From NCBI RefSeq assembly GCF_963678635.1, contig NC_087068.1:8130027-8194026 (forward strand): a DNA stretch of 64,000 nt, in the 5' to 3' direction. Below, piece after piece: positions 59,204 to 64,000 of the stretch; position 1 is the first letter of the stretch; every line of letters begins with the position of its first letter. The position numbers and the translations under genes were made by a program. Origin of the DNA: Symsagittifera roscoffensis. Taxonomy: Eukaryota; Xenacoelomorpha; Acoela; Convolutidae. The notes below the pieces were generated by a model. It had not been told where the DNA came from. It ran no database searches and worked only from the letters and a program-made list of their open reading frames with translations.

Positions 59204-60460
59204 CCTTGGGTTGGAACGCTCCTTCTAACTGCTCCCATTCAAGATCGCGTCAAGCTTCCGCATCATTAAGTCAGATATGGCATCTAACCTTTTTTCCAGG
59301 CTAGTCATTGTATGGGCGTAGGTATTATCATGATCGTTCAACAATCGCTCGATCTCTCTTGTCATCATAGCCTCTCTTTCCTCAGACTCCTTGCTTGCCT
59401 GTGCCAGGCTCTCCGCCAGGCATTGATTGGTGTTGCGAATCAATTGAGCCTGATCAACCCTCGCTTGCGACTTCACGTGCGTTAGTTCGTCTCTCAGATT
59501 CTCCCGATCCTGGTGAGCTCTCTCGTCAACTTGATCTATCCTCTTGGTCATGTCCCGTCTCAGTTCATCCAGATCATTCATTACACCAGCGAACATGTCA
59601 CTTATATCGCCAGTTGCCCCCAATGGCGGGGTTAGCCCCAGAGAAGATGAGGTCAACTGCGGCTGCAGCCTAGTACTTGATGACGCACCGCCTTTTTGGT
59701 TGCTCATCGACGTCATCAATCTGTCGAACGTTGATGACGCTCCCATCGTTATCCCATCTGACATGGGCCTGGTCGGCGAGGCGGTCGACGCCTTCCTGCT
59801 CCTGTCGTTTCTTGGGCACGGTGTGAAGTTCACGTCCGGATGGGTTATCTCCGGGTGGTCATAACCGGAAGATAAATCTTCAGTTCGTAGTGACGCCATG
59901 CACTCATCGTGCCAAGACTTCCAGCTCTTCTTGGCCTTTGAACCCGGTTGTTCTTCACTCGGGCTTATGCTCGACATCATCGCGTTGTTACTCTGCTTGG
60001 CCAGAGATGAGTGGGTGTTAGCTGGATGTGAAAATTCTCTTCTCCACCTATGACTCTTGGTCTCCGATTTGAACATTCCCCTGAATAAAACTTCCTCTCG
60101 CGGCTCGACCTCGGATCTCTTGACTTCCTCCCGCTCGAGGTCCTCGCTCGGCTCAAAGTCGGGTCGAATAAGCGTCTGTTCTCATTCGTCAAAGGGGTTC
60201 ACAAGCGTTTCGCTCGCGGGTCCGGCCTCGGCGCTCCACCCTTGATCCCCATCGAGGTTTTTCTCGCTCCTTAGTTTCATTTCGCTCACTGAAAGATCAG
60301 GTTGACCTTTAGTCGATTCCTTTTCAGCAAACACGTCGGAAGCGCTGCTAAACGAGGATCGGCTACGCCTAGTTTTAAATTTTCGCGTGCTTCCCTTGCT
60401 CAGCCAGGGAATCTTAGTGGTCGATCCTAACGAGTCGCTGCGCTGCATACTTTGTGACAA
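59204..60460 (-). pseudogene. Gag N-terminal region with coiled coil
   Basis: The same reading frame as the Gag-protease part. It opens at ATG 60460 and is interrupted by TGA 60182-60184, TAG 59225-59227 and TAG 59201-59203. The first segment is basic (STRKFKTRRSRSSF). After a low-complexity stretch, a heptad-like coiled coil runs through about 59560-59240 (LDELRRDMTKRIDQVDERAH ... TSLEKRLDAISDLMMRKLD), fitting a self-assembly region. Gag identity is inferred from its position upstream of the zinc knuckles. Confidence 0.7.
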
Positions 60461-60849
60461 ATAACAATATTCTTATAATTTAATGGCGATGCACACGTAC
60501 CGCAAACAAGTTCAAGTTAAATTGCTTAACGCTGCCTCTTCGATCTCGTAAGTATCAAAAAAGCCTCTTAGATTTCTCAATGACAATCTTAGTGACTCAG
60601 CTAAAGTTGCACAAACAGGGCCTGCACAGTATTGATATAATACTAACTCAAACCTGTTGTATAGTATAACGGTATCACAAAATTTTCACAAGATATAATC
60701 AATACACAAAACACAATTGATAATCAGATAAGAATATCCTATAGGTGACAGCGACCTTTCGTCAGTATCAATTTACCGCCACACTCTTATCAAGTCTCTG
60801 CTTGTTAAAATCAAACAATCGTTGGTAAAAAGCAGTGATGATTCCAAAA

Positions 60850-61215
60850 CAGATCAATAAAACTTAGTCTTAAAGAAAAAGACTTCCCTCAATCGGAACG
60901 ATCCGAAAGAACGAAGCCCAGGACACAGTCTTCTCAAATGGGTGTGTATATGCCTAATACACCCACCGACGTCTTTTTTTTAGGTGTCCTGCGATTGCCC
61001 GAGCTGTCCTACTAAGTAGCTCAAGGCAACCTCTGACCAAAAATTTCTAAAGTCTATGAAAAAGCTCCCCCACACCCGGAACGCTCCAAGTGCACGAGAG
61101 CAGGGAACAACTTTTCTTCTCAAGTGAGTGTGTGTTTGCCTAATACACTCACCGAGGTCTTCTTTTATTTGTTCCCGGATTGCCCGAACTTTCCTAATAA
61201 GTAGCTCAAGGCAAC
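60850..61215. repeat. 185-bp tandem duplication in leader
   Basis: TAAGTAGCTCAAGGCAACC occurs at 61013 and 61198. CCTAATACACYCACCGA, a GTGTGTNTATGCC-type block and GATTGCCCGA also recur at matching spacing. Each copy has a short hairpin around TGTGT...CCTAATACAC. Confidence 0.8.
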
Positions 61216-61424
61216 CACACAACCAAAATCACAATCAAGAAAAAAAAATCCCGATCTAGAATCCAAAGTTGATCACGAATTTCCGGGTCAAAATGGGCTC
61301 CTATGATCCTAATAAGCACGCCTAATATCCTAATATGATCTTAATTAATTGGATATTTTCCGTTTCCCAAATTGCCACAGAAGGTTTTCTCAAGTTTCTA
61401 ACAAGGAGTGTTGTTAAGAGGCTT

Positions 61425-61925
61425 AAGTCACTCCGGAGGGTTACTTCGGAGGGTTGTTAAGACACTTAGCCTACTTCGGAGGGTCACTTCGGAGGGTACC
61501 TTAGTCACCCAAGAGACTTCGGAGGGTCCCCCTTAACTCACTAAGGAGGGTCAATAAGAGGCTTAATGTGCTCCGGAGGGTTACTTCGGAGGGTTCTTCC
61601 AAAATTTTCAAATTTTTGAAAATGGCCTTCAACTAGCTTAAGAAAGCGTCAAAACAAGCTAAATTCCCTACGGGGTGTTGTTTTTAACTTCTTCGGAGGG
61701 TCTCGTGGAAAATCTCCACTAAGGAGGGTTGCTAAAGGGCTTAAGTCACTCCGGAGGGTGCCGCAAAAATCAGGAATAAGGGTTAATTTACCGCAGTAAA
61801 GCCTCGGTGCAATTTACTTAAAACCAGGTTGGTTGATACGGTCAACCTACCCATCAGGATAAAAAGGAGTTTTGATAAAATTTTCTGCCGCTCGGAGGGT
61901 TAACTATAGTTTGGACCCTCCGAAC
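61425..61925 (+). repeat. Cluster of ACTTCGGAGGGT / CTCCGGAGGGT motifs
   Basis: At least 12 copies of a 10-12 nt motif, core GGAGGGT and most often CTTCGGAGGGT or CTCCGGAGGGT, irregularly spaced and mixed with CTTAAGTCAC or TTAAGAGGCTTAA spacers. Reverse copies (ACCCTCC) occur at about 61916 and 62394. In the element's sense strand the motif reads ACCCTCCGAAG. Confidence 0.85.
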
Positions 61926-62525
61926 CAACATATTCTACAAAAATTTTCTTTTCCGAGATTATCAACCCAAAAACGGTTGCGGTCCGGAAAATTGGTCCAA
62001 AACGTCGACTTATGGTACCAAAATTATCCCGATTGGTTGGCTAGTCTTTGAGAAATTTCCAAAAACGTGTTTGTCCAAGTGGCCTTTTTTCACCACCTAT
62101 ATAGGTTTCAACGCTCTTATTTCTCCCAATTTGTGGCACGGGAGGGTTCCGTGGAATATTCCTTCCCCACTGAAGCTTCTTTCTCCACTAATTTCCACTG
62201 CTAAGGTTCTTATCGTGTGTTATTGCCACGATAAGAGGCTCCGTTTTTCTCGTGTTCCCGTACGACCGTTTCTCACTATATTTGTCGTTGTTCTGTTTTT
62301 TCGTCCTTTCCAGTCAAAATGGCCGTCTTTTTGTATTTCTCAGAAATATTGGTCTTTCGAAATTTTAAAAATTCAAATTCTCGAAATATCTAGACCCTCC
62401 TTCGCAGTAATTTTTCGTTACTAAGGCCTTTATTCGTTTTTTTTGTGTCGCCGGAATGTTGCGCTGTGCCAATCTGGCAGAATGGCACAAAAGGGTTAAT
62501 CCATCTTCGATGGAGATGATGATTT

Positions 62526-62753
62526 TTATCTACTGAACAAAAACAATAATAATATAATAAGTAGTAGCCCTGTTTTTAGGAGTGACTTCGTGGTCTGGGG
62601 ATACTGATACCCAGCCATGAGCTCACTAATTTTGCATGTAAGTAAGTTAATTTGAGCGTTCTGGTCGAAGCCGGAGAACAATAACGTTTTTGTCGACCCG
62701 ATGTTAGAAAGACCACCAAAAAAACTGGCTTTGTTAGAGACGGTGAAACGCAT
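62526..62753 (-). CDS. Small ORF at the 5' end of the giant element, doubtful
   Basis: 75 codons, starting inside the right terminal repeat (MRFTVSNKASFFGGLSN) and ending in a hydrophobic stretch (LLLIILLLFLFSR). No family is recognised. It may simply be open by chance. Recorded because it is the first frame after the terminal repeat in the direction of transcription. Confidence 0.2.
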   Translation of the reverse strand: MRFTVSNKASFFGGLSNIGSTKTLLFSGFDQNAQINLLTCKISELMAGYQYPQTTKSLLKTGLLLIILLLFLFSR

Positions 62754-62838
62754 GTAGAGCTCTGTTTAGACGCTGGCCAGTCGTTTTATAGCTTAGCTCT
62801 ATTTTCGGTCGATATGTACTTCCGGGCGAATGTTACAT
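62695..62838. repeat. Right terminal inverted repeat of the giant element
   Basis: Ends GGGCGAATGTTACAT on plus, the reverse complement of the left end. Shared blocks GCCAGTCG (62776-62783) and GAGACGGTGAAA (62737-62748) are collinear with the left repeat within about 5 bp. Confidence 0.7.
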
Positions 62839-64000
62839 AGATGTTTTTATGGCGCTCCTGGGTGTTATTCTTTTTTAACATCATGACCGGCAGAACCGTT
62901 AACGAGCCTTCCGCGCCGAGCGGATGCTCTTAATAACGCCCTTAATAAACCCTAAACGCCGGGGAAAGGGTAGTTCGGAACGCGGAAGCCCTCCGGATTA
63001 CCGTGAATAGCGTTTTAACCTAGTTAATACCAAAAATTCACGTTCTAGGAAGGATGGGGGGATAGGCCCTCCCCTCGTTCCCTGAGAGGTTTTTGACCAA
63101 AAACACTTAAAGATAAATAAGAAACGAAAGAAAAAGTAGTATAGTACCCAAAAAAAACAAAAAAAAACAAAAAAAAATAACCGAAAAAAAACGAAAACTG
63201 TAAAAAAATTTTAAAAAAATCAGTAGAAATCAACCCCCCAGACAAGATGTGATCCAACCCTCCCGTTTGTTGTTGATAGATATATTATTGTTAAAGGCAT
63301 TTATGTCAATCAGGATTGTCACGATCAGTTTTGTGGCCCATTTGTGAGGCTTGTACTGAAAGGTTATTTGAGTATTTAAGCACGTTAATGCTAATTTGCG
63401 CTCAATCCGGAAGGGTCTGCTAGTTTGCGCTCAATCCGGAAGGGTCTCGGGATTAGTGAAGAAGACTGATCCGGCAAGCAGTACAAGGAGTGAGAAGAAG
63501 GGGCTCAACGACAACAACAGTCGACTGTTGGGTATCGTTAACAAGTTTTGTATCCCTTTTTGTACACAAAATAGGATAGTAATCTGTGGGTGGCTCGACA
63601 GTGCTGCACTGTAGTGACCCTTCACCGAGCTGCGAATTTCCGAGTTAAGCGCCTTAATTCGGATATTGAACAAAACCGGAGGGGTATAGTATTACTAGTA
63701 TTATTACTTATACAGCCTATATTAATACACCTATATCGTTTTTCAGTGAAAAGCACAGTCAGCGGACCGGTTTTTAGTGTCGAAATAGCGATGTTTTGAC
63801 CCCCCCCCACAAATGGCGATTTTTGAGATATCGATATTTTTTGAAACAGAAAAAAAGGGCTAAATTAGTGAGTTACATTGTAACTGTGCTAGTATAATAG
63901 GAATAACCGGTTGAATTTAGTTCAGAAGTGGTTGGAACTATTTTGGTACCAAAAACCAAATTTTCGTGATTTTTGATAAAACAGAACACTATAAAATAAG
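62839..64000. other. Right flank of giant element, no gene seen
   Basis: Mixed composition. Contains a perfect-looking 29-bp direct duplication with one mismatch (63390-63418 and 63419-63447, GCTA.TTTGCGCTCAATCCG...), A-rich runs at 63150-63220 and a C9 run near 63803. GC-rich bits at 62900-63060 could belong to another element, unidentified. Confidence 0.4.

Larger units (their letters stand above)
60470..62520 (-). promoter_or_regulatory. Leader (5' non-coding) region of the giant element
   Basis: About 2 kb without a long frame between the right terminal repeat and Gag. It contains a 185-bp tandem duplication (60850-61210), a cluster of GGAGGGT motifs (61425-61920) and AT-rich spacers. 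By position it should hold the promoter and any primer-binding or packaging signal, but I could not identify a tRNA-complementary primer site. Confidence 0.5.
43582..62838 (-). mobile_element. Giant Ty3/gypsy-like element (about 19.26 kb) with accessory ORFs and terminal inverted repeats
   Basis: All large frames read on the minus strand: Gag (60460), protease, RT, RNase H, linker, integrase to 52259, then macro-like, SGNH, 768-codon and two further ORFs down to 43678. The ends are mutual inverted repeats: ATGTAACATTCGCCC starts at 43582 on plus and at 62838 on minus. Collinear blocks CGACTGGC (offset about 55), TTTCACCGTCTC (about 90) and GCCAGTT (about 110) extend it to about 140 bp. I found no direct LTR pair. 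Base composition is clearly more GC-rich than the flanks. No target-site duplication was evident. Order of domains and the D-35-E integrase fit Ty3/gypsy. Multiple stops and frameshifts in gag-pol make this copy non-autonomous. Confidence 0.8.

Noticed and set aside
51349-60184. TGA read as a sense codon
   Set aside because: Host genes in the window (GLB1, PSMB2, TONSL) end at ordinary stops and use TGG for tryptophan, and the element also has TAG/TAA stops and frameshifts, so decay is simpler.
44884-60245. Many plus-strand ORFs opposite the giant element
   Set aside because: Shadow frames of GC-rich minus-strand coding sequence; no recognisable motifs.
61425-61925. CRISPR array
   Set aside because: Repeats are 10-12 nt, irregularly spaced and eukaryotic context; no spacers of constant length.
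43583-62837. Long terminal repeats in direct orientation
   Set aside because: I compared 41-43.7 kb with 60.4-63.5 kb by eye and found no direct repeat; the only matching ends are inverted. A missed diverged LTR cannot be excluded.
63396-63614. 72-codon ORF at the right edge
   Set aside because: Overlaps a 29-bp tandem duplication and has no family resemblance.

Overview
This window is nuclear DNA from an invertebrate animal. All host genes are intron-bearing and animal-like (GLB1, STOML2, PSMB2, TONSL, PGRMC). The background is very AT-rich, and LINEs, tRNA-derived SINEs and tandem arrays fill introns and intergenic space. I cannot name the phylum. All four host genes with a visible start codon have a 3' splice-site-like sequence 6-38 nt before the ATG, which fits spliced-leader trans-splicing or short 5'UTR introns.

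Layout, left half (1-43.5 kb). 327-3867 (+) holds the last six exons of a GH35 beta-galactosidase. 4006-4509 is a pogo-like MITE. 5240-9080 (-) is a decayed LINE with an internal triplication of about 615 bp. 11815-13376 (-) carries the first three exons of STOML2, and no later exons were found. 13.4-22.4 kb is repeats. 22431-23494 (-) is proteasome beta-4 (PSMB2). 23750-24660 (+) is a LINE reverse-transcriptase fragment. 26418-30651 (-) is a complete two-exon TONSL. 30.7-36.1 kb is repeats. 36132-41240 (-) is a PGRMC-type cytochrome b5 protein whose 4.66 kb intron holds a LINE with an intact 608-codon RT frame, inserted in a composite tandem repeat.

Layout, right half (43.58-62.84 kb). A much more GC-rich block of about 19.26 kb reads on the minus strand and is the standout of the window. 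It is a Ty3/gypsy-type retroelement: coiled-coil Gag, two CCHC knuckles, retropepsin, RT, RNase H, a linker of about 330 codons, and a DDE integrase with its C-terminal domain. Downstream of pol, in the same direction, it carries a macro-domain-like ORF, an SGNH/GDSL hydrolase ORF, a 768-codon ORF with weak SGNH-like landmarks, and two more unknown ORFs. I found no pair of direct LTRs. The block is bounded instead by an imperfect inverted repeat of about 140 bp (TGTAACATTCGCCC at both ends). The gag-pol part is broken by in-frame stops (mostly TGA), frameshifts and changed catalytic residues, while three accessory frames remain open over 0.7-2.3 kb. The leader (60.5-62.5 kb) has a 185-bp duplication and many copies of a GGAGGGT motif.

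How it works together: the host genes are unrelated housekeeping genes (lysosomal glycan breakdown, mitochondrial membrane scaffold, proteasome, replication-fork repair, heme/sterol-linked ER protein). The rest of the window is mobile DNA and its decay products.
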